From Thecaphora thlaspeos (Eukaryota > Basidiomycota > Ustilaginomycetes > Urocystidales > Glomosporiaceae): DNA of 64,000 nt. The notes under the pieces were generated by a model, which saw only the letters and a program-made list of their open reading frames with translations, did not search any database and was not told where the DNA came from. Positions 1 through 9,672 of the stretch are shown here, piece after piece; positions within the stretch are counted from its first letter, which is position 1; each line of letters starts with the position of its first letter. Made by a program: the position numbers and the translations under genes. Location of the stretch: the NCBI GenBank assembly GCA_900291925.1, contig UWYS01000009.1, positions 682,001 through 746,000 on the forward strand, given 5' to 3'.

Positions 1-665
1 GGCATCCGGAGCGACCTGTATCGCTGATGACGCTGACGTCGCATACAGCCTGCGTCTACAGCTGCGCCTTCTCGCCGCACAATCCGGACCTTCTGGCGAC
101 GGCCTCGGGCGACGGCCACCTGCGCATGTTCGACCTTCGACAGGTGGCGGGCACAGCCGCCAGCCCGGCGGCGCCGGTGGTGACCGTACCGGTGGGAGGC
201 GAGGTCCTCTCGCTCGACTGGAACAAGTACCGGCCGATGACGCTCGCTACGGGGTCGACGGACCGCGTGGTCAAGACATGGGACCTGCGACAGGCGGTGG
301 GCAAGGGGGGACCGGGCGTTGGAGGGGTAGGCGGGACAATGGCGACGAGCACGCCGGTGGCGGCGTTGCTGGGCCACGAGTACGCGGTGCGAAAGGTGGC
401 GTGGTCGCCGCACGCTGCGAGCTTGCTGGCCAGCGCGTCGTATGACATGACGGCGCGCGTCTGGGACGTCGATGCCGCGGCGAGGGGGATGGCGCCGGCC
501 AGACCGGGCGCCGGAGCAGGGATCGGCGGCGCCCAAGCGATGCGCCGCGTACACGATGCCCATACCGAATTTGTCGTGGGGGTCAGCTGGTCTCTATTCC
601 AGGAAGGTCTGGTGGCGTCCACGGCGTGGGACACGGAGACACACCTCTGGTCGGCGATGGGGTAA
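1..665 (+). CDS. PEX7: PEX7, peroxisomal PTS2 import receptor (3' part)
   Basis: The reading frame is open from the window edge, so the 5' end is missing; the in-frame ATG at 27 is internal. The product is a WD40 protein. Visible repeats carry VYSCAFSP, LATASGDG, WDLRQ, AVRKVAWSP and LASASYDMTARVWD, and it ends with a block typical of Pex7 (HTEFVVGVSWSLFQEGLVAS, then TAWD). Pex7 binds cargo with an N-terminal PTS2 signal in the cytosol and delivers it to the peroxisome docking complex. The last blade contains Ala/Gly/Pro-rich insertions of about 15-20 residues between WD units. The stop is TAA at 663-665. The C-terminal block makes the identification firm; only the N-terminal blades are unseen. 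Confidence 0.85.
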   Translation, partial: HPERPVSLMTLTSHTACVYSCAFSPHNPDLLATASGDGHLRMFDLRQVAGTAASPAAPVVTVPVGGEVLSLDWNKYRPMTLATGSTDRVVKTWDLRQAVGKGGPGVGGVGGTMATSTPVAALLGHEYAVRKVAWSPHAASLLASASYDMTARVWDVDAAARGMAPARPGAGAGIGGAQAMRRVHDAHTEFVVGVSWSLFQEGLVASTAWDTETHLWSAMG

Positions 666-1085
666 GATTCATCAATGAATCGCACTTGATACCATACACC
701 ACTAAGGGTCCTTTCATGACCCGCAGGCACATCAGCAGCAAGTGCACAGGAAGATGGTTCACCCATGTCTACCATCTGAGCACACAGCGCGACCCGGACG
801 ACGAGGGTCTGACGCTACAAGGCTCTGCCGTTGCGCCGCCCAGGTCCTGCCTTGCTGTCTTTGCAGTTGCAGAAGAGCGACTGTGGCGTGCGATGAGAGG
901 CGCTTTGTCGCATAAGCTCAGGCGTACACCTAACGCACAGAGCGATACATCGACACGCGGCTCCCCGCGTTTACGGCCTGTGGATCACGCAACGAATCTT
1001 TCGCAGGCTTGAAGGAGGGAAAGTTGGGTGCGATGTCGTGGATCGATATTACAAAAGGTGCATGCTGAGGGGCAGTACGGATACT
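666..1085. other. Convergent intergenic stretch between PEX7 and HSP10
   Basis: This 420-bp stretch lies between two 3' ends. A 128-codon ORF at 626-1012 overlaps the PEX7 end but has no recognisable motif. I see no gene here; it should hold the two 3' UTRs. Confidence 0.6.
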
Positions 1086-1764
1086 TTACTCGGTAATCTT
1101 GGCCAGGATTTCAGAGTCGCGGATCAGGAGATACTCCTGTGAACGAGAGAGTGGGCGATGGGGAGCACGCAAAGAGCGGATGACGAGGGGATGACGGAAG
1201 TGTAGGCTAGGGTCAGTCGCAAAACTCTAGGCAACGGGCGACGACGACACTGGACGTTCTGAAGACGTCGCGGGAGCGTTGAGATTCGCTGGGAGAAGCT
1301 CGCCGGCAAACGATGCGGCAGCACTCACGTCTTCGCCAACCTTGATCGAGTTTCCACCCCAGCTCGGGAGGAGCACCTTGTCGCCTGCCCTGACGCTGAC
1401 GGGGACGACCTTGCCGTCCTTGTCCGTGGCGCCGGGGCCGGCGGCGATGACGCTGGCCTCGGGCAGGGGCGAGGACGAGACCGAGGAAGGGAGGAAAAGG
1501 CCGCTCGAGGTCTTGGTCTCAGGCTTGAAGCGCTGTACAAGAACGCGATCCAGCAGGGGAACGACGGACTTGATCGAGCGAATGGTCGACTGCGTAGCCT
1601 GCCGTTGCAGTCGTGGAGCGAGGGAGAGGCCAAGCGAGACGCGAGCAGCAGAGAGAGGAGGAGGACATCAGCACGCCGGATTCCCACCGCTCGCTCGAGA
1701 AAGCATAGCTGTGCTGTGCTGTGGTCTGGTCTGGTCTGGTCTGTGAGAAGTGACTACGCACCAT
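1086..1764 (-). CDS. HSP10: HSP10, mitochondrial co-chaperonin (GroES family)
   Basis: Three exons on the minus strand: ATG alone at 1764-1762, then 1598-1329, then 1136-1086 ending in TAA. The introns (1761-1599 and 1328-1137) have GT-AG ends and all junctions are phase 0. The product is 107 aa against 106 in yeast. Visible family blocks are VVPLLDRVLVQRFKPETK near the N-terminus, the mobile-loop segment TSSGLFLP, VIAAGPGATD, GDKVLLPSWGG and the end LLIRDSEILAKITE. It caps the Hsp60 ring in the mitochondrial matrix. It is divergent from HSP60, with about 550 bp between the two ATGs, so one promoter region probably serves both subunits. The one-codon first exon means simple ORF calling misses the true frame. 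Confidence 0.93.
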
Positions 1765-2313
1765 TTCGAAAGATTAGAGTACGAGAGTGCGAAGGGTTGC
1801 GAGGTATGGAGGGAGAGTCGAACGAGTGATGGTGGCAAAGAAGAGACTCCTCAGTGGTTGCTCTTTGCGCGAGAAAAAAAGGCGACGCCGTTGGCTTCCA
1901 AGGCGGCCCGATCCAGGTGGAGCGGCGAGAGTGCACGCCGAGGCTCGCCGATAAAAGCCGCTTAGTCAGGCAGCAGCGCGCCACCAGAGAAACAGCTGGA
2001 AGCCAACAGAAGGAAAGGAAGGGAAAAGAAAGAAAAGAGACCCGCACAAGCCAGGGCCTGGAAGCTTCCACCGCGCCCGCGTTACTCTGGCTGCCACGGC
2101 ACTTTGATTGTGACGCACTGAGCGCGTGGGTGAGCCTGATTGGATCTCAATCAATCTTGCAACTATTCAAGCCCGAGGCGGGGCCTAGGCCACGGCGAGA
2201 GCGTAAGCTGCTGAGAGGAAAGCAAGCAAGCCGCCCTCGGTCCCTTCCTCCGTTCTGCCCCTTGTTTCCCTTGTCGTCTACCGCACCACCACCACCTCAT
2301 CCCGCACTCCACC
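1765..2313. promoter_or_regulatory. Shared HSP10/HSP60 promoter region
   Basis: This 549-bp divergent spacer separates the start codons of the two chaperonin partners. At 2060-2069 lies gGAAgcTTCc, two inverted nGAAn units as in a minimal heat-shock element, about 250 bp upstream of HSP60. Further GAA units lie at 1986-2035 and a TTCGAA is next to the HSP10 ATG (1765-1770). The spacer is GA-rich on the plus strand at 2010-2040. A shared heat-shock control region is inferred from these sites and the layout. Confidence 0.5.
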
Positions 2314-2849
2314 ATGTCTCTGCTTAGGAACGCCGCTGCGCCCGCTGGAAAGGCCGCCAGGCTCCAGAGCCGCGCCTTCTCTACTTCGCTCGTCAACAAC
2401 GCCCACAAGGAGCTCAAGTTTAGCAACGATGGACGCGCCGCCATGCTTGCAGGCGTAACCATGCTCGCAAACGCTGTCAGCGTCACCCTCGGCCCCAAGG
2501 GAAGGAACGTCATTATCGAGCAGCCCTTCGGAGGTCCTAAGATCACAAAGGGTGAGCGCAGCCAGCACGGCCAGGAGCCACACTAGCAGCAGCAGCAGCA
2601 GCAGCAGACAAAGAGCCGCTCGATCGTAGGCTGATCTGATTCACTGACACACGCTCTCTTGCCTCCCCCTCCCGTGCATCCTTCCCCGCAGATGGTGTCA
2701 CTGTCGCCAAGTCGATCACGCTAAAGGACAAGTTCGAGAACCTCGGCGCTCGTCTCGTACAGGACGTCGCCAACAAGACCAACGAGGTCGCCGGTGACGG
2801 CACCACCACGGCCACCGTCCTTGCCCGCGCCATCTACGCCGAAGGCGTC

Positions 2850-2885
<36 letters not shown>

Positions 2886-4187
2886 AGGAGGGGCACTCAG
2901 GCCGGTGTTGAGGCCGTCATCAAGTTCCTCGAGGACAACAGGCGCGTCGTTACCACCAGCGAGGAAATCGCTCAGGTTGCCACCATCTCGGCTAACGGTG
3001 ACTCGCACGTTGGACAGCTCATCGCTGCCGCCATGGAAAAGGTGGGAAAGGAGGGCGTCATTACCGTCAAGGAGGGCAAGACCCTCGAGGACGAGATTGA
3101 GATCACCGAGGGCATGCGCTTCGACCGCGGCTACATCTCGCCCTACTTTATCACCGACGTAAAGACCGCCAAGGTCGAGTACGAGAAGCCCCTCATCCTC
3201 CTCTCCGAGAAGAAGATTTCGGTGCTCCAGGACATCCTTCCCACTCTCGAGGCCGCCGCCCAGCTGCGCCGACCTCTCCTCATCGTCGCCGAGGACATCG
3301 ACGGCGAGGCGCTCGCCGCCTGCATCCTCAACAAGCTCCGCGGCCAGCTCCAGGTTTGTGCTGTCAAGGCGCCCGGCTTCGGCGACAACAGGAAGAGCAT
3401 CCTTGGAGACCTCGCCATCCTCACCGGCGGCACCGTCTTCTCCGACGAGCTCGAGGTCAAGCTCGACCGGGCCACGCCCGAGATGCTTGGCAGCACCGGC
3501 TCCATCACCATTACAAAGGAGGACACCATCTTCCTCAATGGCGAGGGCGACAAGGGCGCCCTTACCAACCGATGCGAGCAGATCCGCGCCGCCATCAACG
3601 ACGCCACCACCTCGGAGTATGACAGGACCAAGCTGCAGGAGCGCCTCGCCAAGCTCAGCGGCGGTGTCGCTGTCATCAAGGTCGGCGGCTCGTCCGAGGT
3701 CGAGGTCGGCGAGAAGAAGGACAGGTACGACGATGCCCTCTGCGCCACTCGCGCTGCCGTCGAGGCCGGCGTCCTGCCCGGAGGAGGTGTTGGCCTGCTC
3801 AAGGCCTCGCTTGCGCTCGACAACCTCAAGCTGGCCAACTTTGACCAGCAGCTCGGCCTCTCGATGCTCAAGGCCGCACTGACCCGGCCGGCGCGCACCA
3901 TTGTCGAGAATGCGGGCGAGGAGGGCTCGGTCGTCGTCGGACGCCTGCTCGAGAACCCTGGCGACTTTGCCTACGGCTACGACGCCGCCGTCGGCGAGTA
4001 CAAGGACATGATTGCCGCCGGTATCCTCGACCCGTTGAAGGTCGTCAAGACCGCGCTCGTCGACGCCAGCGGTGTTGCTTCGCTCCTCACAACAAGCGAG
4101 TGCTGCGTCGTTGACGCGCCCGAGGAAAAGGGAGCCGCCGGCGCCGGCGGTATGGGCGGCATGGGTGGAATGGGCGGAATGTTCTAA
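2314..4187 (+). CDS. HSP60: HSP60, mitochondrial chaperonin (GroEL family)
   Basis: Two exons, 2314-2551 and 2692-4187, with a 140-nt GT-AG intron in phase 1; joined they give 577 aa, the usual length. The N-terminus ([25 protein letters not shown]) is a typical arginine/serine-rich mitochondrial targeting sequence. Family motifs are [14 protein letters not shown], the ATP-binding [12 protein letters not shown], the apical segment [24 protein letters not shown] and the C-terminal GGM repeat [13 protein letters not shown]. The ATG sits in CACCATGTC, a good fungal start context. It folds imported proteins in the matrix with Hsp10. Confidence 0.97.
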
Positions 4188-4942
4188 GCTAAGCCCCTCT
4201 CGACCGACATCCCGTTCCCTTTCCTTTGCCCGGCACTCACGCTGCCTCGTGCTGGCAAATTATTACCCGGAAGCTAGCGCGATTGCAGCCATTGTATGCG
4301 CATGTATATTCACCGAGTTTTCTTAGCACCGGGAACATCTAAAAGCCAGCGTAGCCTGGTCACGCCGCAGCATCTCCTCTTGTCGTCGTTCTCCGGCCTG
4401 GGACGCAATCAGAACGTGGCAAAGAGGCAGGCTATAACTCATGTAATGTACAGCTCCACACCACTCTTTCTCCCACGCAAACCCCCTCTGACCGAGTCCA
4501 GCGTTGTCTGTGGGCAATTCGCACTCATGGCTGTATATACCTCGCCCAAGTCCAGAGGTCTGCGTGGGCGCATGATGCGGCCAAAAGATCTGTTTGTGGG
4601 TCATGGCCAAGCCAGGCTGAGCTCGGCCGCAGCAAGTTGAGCAACGGCCGAGGCGATCGCGGTGCATACCTCTGCTCTGCTTCAAATATTCATTTGGCCT
4701 GCTCGGGGCCATGCTTGAGCGGAAGGTTCCACGTAACGGCGCGCACTTGCCGCACAGTCGCGCGTAGCATCTCGGCCGTTGCAATCGGGTCTGATCTCGA
4801 TGAGGACCGGGTCTGGTTTGTGTTACAGTGATGTTTTCGTTGTGATCCTCAATTTGGCCGCCTCACTCAGGCTGGATTGGGGCCCGGTCGCCTTTGTAGC
4901 ACTGCGGCGGGGTTGTTTTTACGCTTGATTGTTTCCGACGTC
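4188..4942. other. Convergent intergenic stretch between HSP60 and MAGO
   Basis: This stretch lies between the HSP60 stop and the MAGO stop on the opposite strand. ORFs here (for example 4323-4784 minus, 153 codons) show no family motif. I see no supported gene. Confidence 0.5.
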
Positions 4943-5926
4943 CTAACCGATGGGCTTGATCTTGAAATGCAGCGAGATGAGGCTGAAGATGAGGCACTGG
5001 TAGCGTCGAAAGCATGGCGGGAGGAGAGAGATGGCGCCGAGATCAGTGGATGCAACTTGACGGTGAGGAGAGCGGGCAACGGCCTGGGACGTACCTTGAG
5101 ATCTTGGACGAGATAGTACATCACCCTCAGGCCTTCGGGATCTTCGCTGTCCTGGACGTCGACCAAAGAGCCAATCTTGGCCGTCTGTAGGGAGGCGTCA
5201 GAGGGCGAGTGAGGCAAGGTGTCAGCGTGTCGCCTTGTGGTCGGTGTAGGCGCGGGCGCGTGCAAAGTAGCAGAGGGGCGAGCGGCCACTTACCTCGAAG
5301 GAGATGTGCTCGTTTCCCAGCCTGATTTCGAGTTCCTGCCTTCCTACGATGTTCTTCTTTGGCCACTTTGCATCGTCCTCCCTAGTGTGATGTGTGGGCG
5401 AGAGGGATGGCGGGAATGGCAAGTAGATGTTTGTCAGTGGGTGCTTGGAGGTCGGGTCAGGTTGGGGAGGAGGGGGAGAAGGTGGCGGGCATACCTCATG
5501 ATTTCGCTCTCCTCGACGAGCCTCTTGAGTTCGGTGACCATGAGTGGTGAGACCCACACTGATTTTGAGCAGGCGGTGGTGGGAGAGGCCAAAGGGGGAG
5601 AGAGGGAGAGATGAGTGTGAGATGGTTGGTGCGTACGTTGCTTGGAGTTGGGAGGGGCGGGCGGTGAGGGTGGGATGGTACTCGCTCTCCTTTCTGATGA
5701 GGCTGTCGTTTCGGTAGTTGCTGTTGTTGGCATAGCGTAGGCGACCCCTGCTGTACTCGAATTCGAGGAACTCATGGCCGTGCTTGCCTTGGTGGCCGGT
5801 GCTGTATGAGGCGGGGGTCCAAGGGAACGAGGGCGAAGACGAGGGCGTGCGGTGAGCAGCGGCAACATAGGAAGGGGAGGTAGTTGAGGTGACGACATAC
5901 TAGTACCTGACGTAGAAGTCGGACAT
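4943..5926 (-). CDS. MAGO: MAGO nashi, exon-junction-complex subunit
   Basis: Six exons on the minus strand: 5926-5901, 5801-5686, 5558-5495, 5381-5294, 5184-5095 and 4996-4943. All phases join to a 145-aa protein (human MAGOH has 146). Diagnostic blocks are [101 protein letters not shown] and the ending HFKIKPIG. It binds Y14 in the core of the exon junction complex deposited on spliced mRNA. The second intron (5685-5559) only keeps frame if it uses a GC donor (GCGAGT) with a normal AG acceptor; all other introns are GT-AG. It is divergent from a splicing-regulator-like gene, 378 bp between the ATGs. Confidence 0.93.
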
Positions 5927-6304
5927 TGAGAGGGAGGAGGGTGGAGGGTGGTGCGTGGTGCGGCGTGCGTGGTGCCGGCGAGGTGGCGAGGGCGCGAGGG
6001 CGACGAGCGTAGCGATGGCCGCAAGCAAGAAGGCTCCTTCACACACTCGCACGACACGCGCAGCTCGCTCACCACCGCGGCGCGGGCGGCGGCAGCGAGC
6101 GAAAGAGGAGCGATAAAGGAGAGGAAAGGGAGGCAGCTGACGGGCAGGCTGCCACGCTGGCAAACAGGCTGCCACGCTGGCAACCCACCTCGCCGGCTGC
6201 CAACAGGGCGGCACGGCACGACGGACTGACGACCCACACGGCCTTCTCGGCCGTGAATCAGCCCACCCGCCTTCGCCGCCACCCGCCACCCGCCACCCGC
6301 CACC
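5927..6304. promoter_or_regulatory. Divergent promoter with twin TGCCA-CGC-TGGCA palindromes
   Basis: This is the spacer between MAGO (-) and the SWAP-like gene (+). Two identical 13-bp palindromes TGCCACGCTGGCA lie at 6150-6162 and 6170-6182, exactly 20 bp apart, followed by a half-site-like CGGCTGCCAAC at 6193-6203. The arrangement resembles a pair of sites for a dimeric DNA-binding protein. The binding factor is unknown. Confidence 0.45.
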
Positions 6305-7819
6305 ATGCCTCCCTTCACCTCTTCACCACCAGCCAGTCGCAAGCGCGACTCGCCTCCAGACGACCCTTTCTTTGCCATTCATCTGCAGTCCAACCCATCA
6401 CCCACCCAGGTCGACTTCCACCCCGTCCTCATCCCACGAGCCTACCAACTCACGCTCCACAATGACCACCACCTTCGCAACCAGCTCCATTACCGCGCCC
6501 ATCTCCAATCCGCCAGCTTCTCAGAACCTGCTTCCGCGCATGCCGCCCTCGCCGCGAGCCAGCCATCATCCTGGTGCCAAGACCACATGATCGCCTCACC
6601 GCGCTCCTCGAAAACCGCCTGCGCCAGCAGCAGCAGCAGCAGCACTCCGCTCTCCGTCCCCTTCACAAAGCTCATCCCCTTGTCAGCACCAGATAGCCAA
6701 GGAACCGTGCACAACATTTGGACAGACAGGTACGCGTCCTCTTCACCCTTTCCTCCAGTTGCTTGTCCTTACTCCTTATGCCGTCCTCCCGAGCGAGCGC
6801 CTTGCCGTAATAACAAACGTCGCTCGTCTCTCGAGTTCACCGCCTGTGTCCTTCCCCTCCGCCTTGCTGCCCAGCAGCACGCAAATCTCCGCGAGTATCT
6901 TGTGGCCGACGTCGGCGTGTGCAAGCTAACACGTCAGTCCTCTTCCCGTTGCCTTGATACCAGGTTTGATGTGGCACACCTCCTCTCAACTTTACCTCCA
7001 AACACCAAGAGCATCACTGCTCCGTCACCCTCGAGGCATTCCGCACTGCCAAGCTCTACGGATTCAGAGGACGAACAAGGCTTCTCGGATCTCCCGTCCG
7101 ACTCCGAAGATCTCTTCTTCCTCTCGTCCGCCGAGGCATCCGACTACCTCCGCCAAAAGAAAACTGATAGGCTCGAGCAGGAACGCCAGAAACGCATGGC
7201 CGCCATCCTTGCTCTCGAAGCATCGACCTCTACTGCGCATCCCGAGCCTCTGTCCATGGACGTAGAACCATCGACTTTTCCGGAACAGTCGCAGTACGAG
7301 CTCATGCAACGCACAGCCACGATCTTGCTGGGCTCGACCAACAGGACGGTCTTGGAGATGAAGATCCTCGCAAACCACGGTTCCGACCCCCGCTTCGCCT
7401 TCCTCAGGAAGGGGGCAAGACAGGCCCATGCACCGGTGTGGCAACGTTTAAAGAGCGGGACGACCGAGTGCGAGAGGTCCTATGGCGAAATGAAGAAGCT
7501 GATCGAGGGAGAAACTGCGACGACTAAGAGCGTCGCGACGAATCAAGGAGGCTTACTTGTCGGCTATGGGAGCGATTCGGACAGTGACAGCAACAGCGAC
7601 ACTCGAGATCAGCCCGGACTAACGGAGCAGGCTCAGACAGTGCAGCCGCAAGGAAAATCGGAGGAGCTCGCTGAGGAACTTGCTACCACACATGAGGACG
7701 ATCTCACACAGGCCGAGAAGGAAGAACAGGCTATCCAACTCAAGCGCAAACAGAGGCTCGAACGTGCAAAGGAGTGGGCAAAGAGGCGCAGGGAGGAGAA
7801 GGCGGCGACCGAGGCATGA
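6305..7819 (+). CDS. SWAP/SURP-domain splicing-regulator-like protein
   Basis: The ATG at 6305 has an excellent context (CCACCATGCC). The frame is open to TGA at 7817-7819 (504 aa unspliced), but a GT-AG interval at 6730-6963 (234 nt, no stop, a multiple of three) is probably an intron. Removing it joins WTDR to FDVAHLL, giving the DRYD-like signature of the SWAP N-terminal domain, and a 426-aa protein. Downstream is a SURP-type module (RTATILLGSTNRTVLEMKIL, then FAFLRKG and a conserved W near residue 305 of the spliced form), an acidic Ser/Asp run (GSDSDSDSNSD), and a C-terminal basic helix (KRKQRLERAKEWAKRRREEK). Known SWAP proteins regulate pre-mRNA splicing in the nucleus. The first 120 residues are low in complexity and match nothing I know, so another small intron there is possible. 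Confidence 0.65.
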   Translation: MPPFTSSPPASRKRDSPPDDPFFAIHLQSNPSPTQVDFHPVLIPRAYQLTLHNDHHLRNQLHYRAHLQSASFSEPASAHAALAASQPSSWCQDHMIASPRSSKTACASSSSSSTPLSVPFTKLIPLSAPDSQGTVHNIWTDRYASSSPFPPVACPYSLCRPPERAPCRNNKRRSSLEFTACVLPLRLAAQQHANLREYLVADVGVCKLTRQSSSRCLDTRFDVAHLLSTLPPNTKSITAPSPSRHSALPSSTDSEDEQGFSDLPSDSEDLFFLSSAEASDYLRQKKTDRLEQERQKRMAAILALEASTSTAHPEPLSMDVEPSTFPEQSQYELMQRTATILLGSTNRTVLEMKILANHGSDPRFAFLRKGARQAHAPVWQRLKSGTTECERSYGEMKKLIEGETATTKSVATNQGGLLVGYGSDSDSDSNSDTRDQPGLTEQAQTVQPQGKSEELAEELATTHEDDLTQAEKEEQAIQLKRKQRLERAKEWAKRRREEKAATEA

Positions 7820-8540
7820 TGGCAGCAACGACACCGTCAACATCTCCTTTCGACGGACGCGGAGAGCTGCACCATTCGCGTGCTGAGGTGTAACGCGAGC
7901 ATGATCCTGGCGGCTACGCTTGTAAGGCCGACCTTTGCTCCTTGCCGCCGTGACGATATACTCGTCCATCGGGCAGACCGCCTACACGCCGCTAGGGTGA
8001 CTTCGTTGATGTCGGTTTGAGCTTGTCTCGGACTGCATCGAAGGCGTGCCGCCTGGCGCCTCGCGCTTCTTCCCTGTACGCATGTAGAGTCATGAGTAGT
8101 TTTATCTGTAGGCTTGACGATGGCTTCAGAGTGCTTTTGAGAATTCAAGGGTTGCTATGACAAAAATGCTCGATGGACGGCGGGTCCTCTGGAATACGAG
8201 GCTTGGCTGGACAGCGCTCACCAGGGGTTGACCGACCTGAGGATGACGGTGACGAACGCAAGTTTGGCGGCCGCAGATGGGCGTGATGCGCGTCCACAAC
8301 GACGCCAGGCACAGCTGGTGCGAGTTCAGGCACGACTCGGGCGATCAAGGGGGCCGACCTGATACCTCGGCTGAATAATACGCAGCGATAGGATGCAATT
8401 TCCAGCATGTTGGTACTTTCGTTTGGCTCACTTGGAACCAAGAGATGTTGTGAACGTTGCAAAATTGGCTTCCGAGGCAAGGAGAGGTATATTATACAAT
8501 GCAGAGGAGATGATGACAGACACGGAGCACTTGCGACAGA
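7820..8540. other. Convergent intergenic stretch, SWAP-like gene to hydroxylase gene
   Basis: Two 3' ends face each other here. No ORF in this stretch shows a family motif. Confidence 0.5.
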
Positions 8541-8582
8541 CTACCACCAGGGGCCGTTGTCCCAGTCGACGTTCTCATCCCT

Positions 8583-9672
8583 TCACTCTGTGCGCTCCAT
8601 CTTGGTGCCAAAGAGGGTGTCCCAGAGATGGGTCTGCTTACCGTAGTTGCCCGACTTCTTCCAACCGCGAGAGTGGTGCGCATCGTGGTCGGCCAGGCAC
8701 AGGTCCATGTTGAACGGACGCAGGAAGGGTCCGGTGGTGGGTGTCTGCCAGTAGAGACGGACGCCGCTGTGGCCCATCGCCTCGGTGTACAGGATGAACG
8801 CTAATAGAAGCGAGAAAGAAGAATCAACACGAATAGGTCAGCTTCTTGTCATGAGCAGAGGCGGGCAACGACGGCCTCCGAAGGCGAAGGAGCGATTACT
8901 CACCTGTGCACATCCACCAGGTGTTGAAGGTGACGGGCATCGTGAGCCACGTGAGGAGGGGGATGATGAGGATATCGCCCCACTCCTGCTCCTCATCGGC
9001 AAAGGCGGAAAGCAGAGGGTTGGGGTGCTTGGTCTTGTGGTGCGTTTGGTGGTGCTTCCAGAGCCACGGGACCTCGTGCATGAGCCTGTGGTACCAGTAG
9101 AAGTAGAAGTCGAGCACGCACGCGTACGCCGCCAGCTGGACGGGGAACCAAAGGCTGAGCGAGGGCAGCTCGTGTCGGTCGTAGGCCACGCAGAGTGCAA
9201 AGAGAGGTCGGATGGAGATTGTGCCGAGGAGCGAGAGCAGGACCTTTCGCGACTTGGTGTCTGAAATGCCATCGCGTGGCGACATGCCGTCGAAATAACC
9301 GTAGCGCAAAGCGAGGCGGTTGAACTTCTGCACCGACGCGACGGCGAACATCTTGAAGCTGAAGACGTAGAAGAAGAAGGCGGCGACCGGGTGGATGGTC
9401 CAGCCGGTGAGCTTCATGAAGGCGTAATGGGCTACCAAGGGTGCGGTGGCGCGAGGGAAGATCCAGAGGTGTTGGCGCCAGACGGGGTAGTAGGGGACCT
9501 TTTCGTCCATCCTGAGGGGCGGGTCTTTGAGGTGCCAGGTGGCCGTCATCATGTGCGGCTTGGCGGCGGTGGCGGTGGTGTTGCCCGGAGTGGAACCTGC
9601 CGACGAGGCAGAGGCGGCAGGCATGGGCGACGAGGGCGACATCGTCTTTGTCGTGAATGCGGTTGTTGACAT
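8583..9672 (-). CDS. Fatty acid hydroxylase / sterol desaturase superfamily membrane enzyme
   Basis: Two exons, 9672-8904 and 8800-8583, separated by a GT-AG intron in phase 1; 328 aa. The di-iron histidine clusters are present: WYHRLMHE (HxxxH), KHHQTHHKTKH (HxxHH) and DHDAHHSRG near the C-terminus. Several hydrophobic segments precede them (HPVAAFFFYVFSFKMF, LWFPVQLAAYACVLDFYFYW), as expected for an ER membrane oxidase. The family includes ERG25, ERG3 and fatty acid hydroxylases; the spacing does not let me choose a substrate. The start MSTTAF is preferred because only low-complexity leader lies upstream. A TATA-like element (cttatata, 9825-9832) lies about 155 bp upstream of the ATG. The stop at 8585-8583 is TGA and is followed in frame by 13 further codons ending at TAG 8543-8541; see findings. 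Confidence 0.82.

Noticed and set aside
3143..3901. 252-codon ORF antisense to HSP60
   Set aside because: Shadow of the HSP60 coding frame, with no domain of its own.
5434..6378. 314-codon minus-strand ORF over MAGO exons
   Set aside because: It reads through MAGO introns in the wrong frame; the spliced MAGO model explains the conserved blocks.
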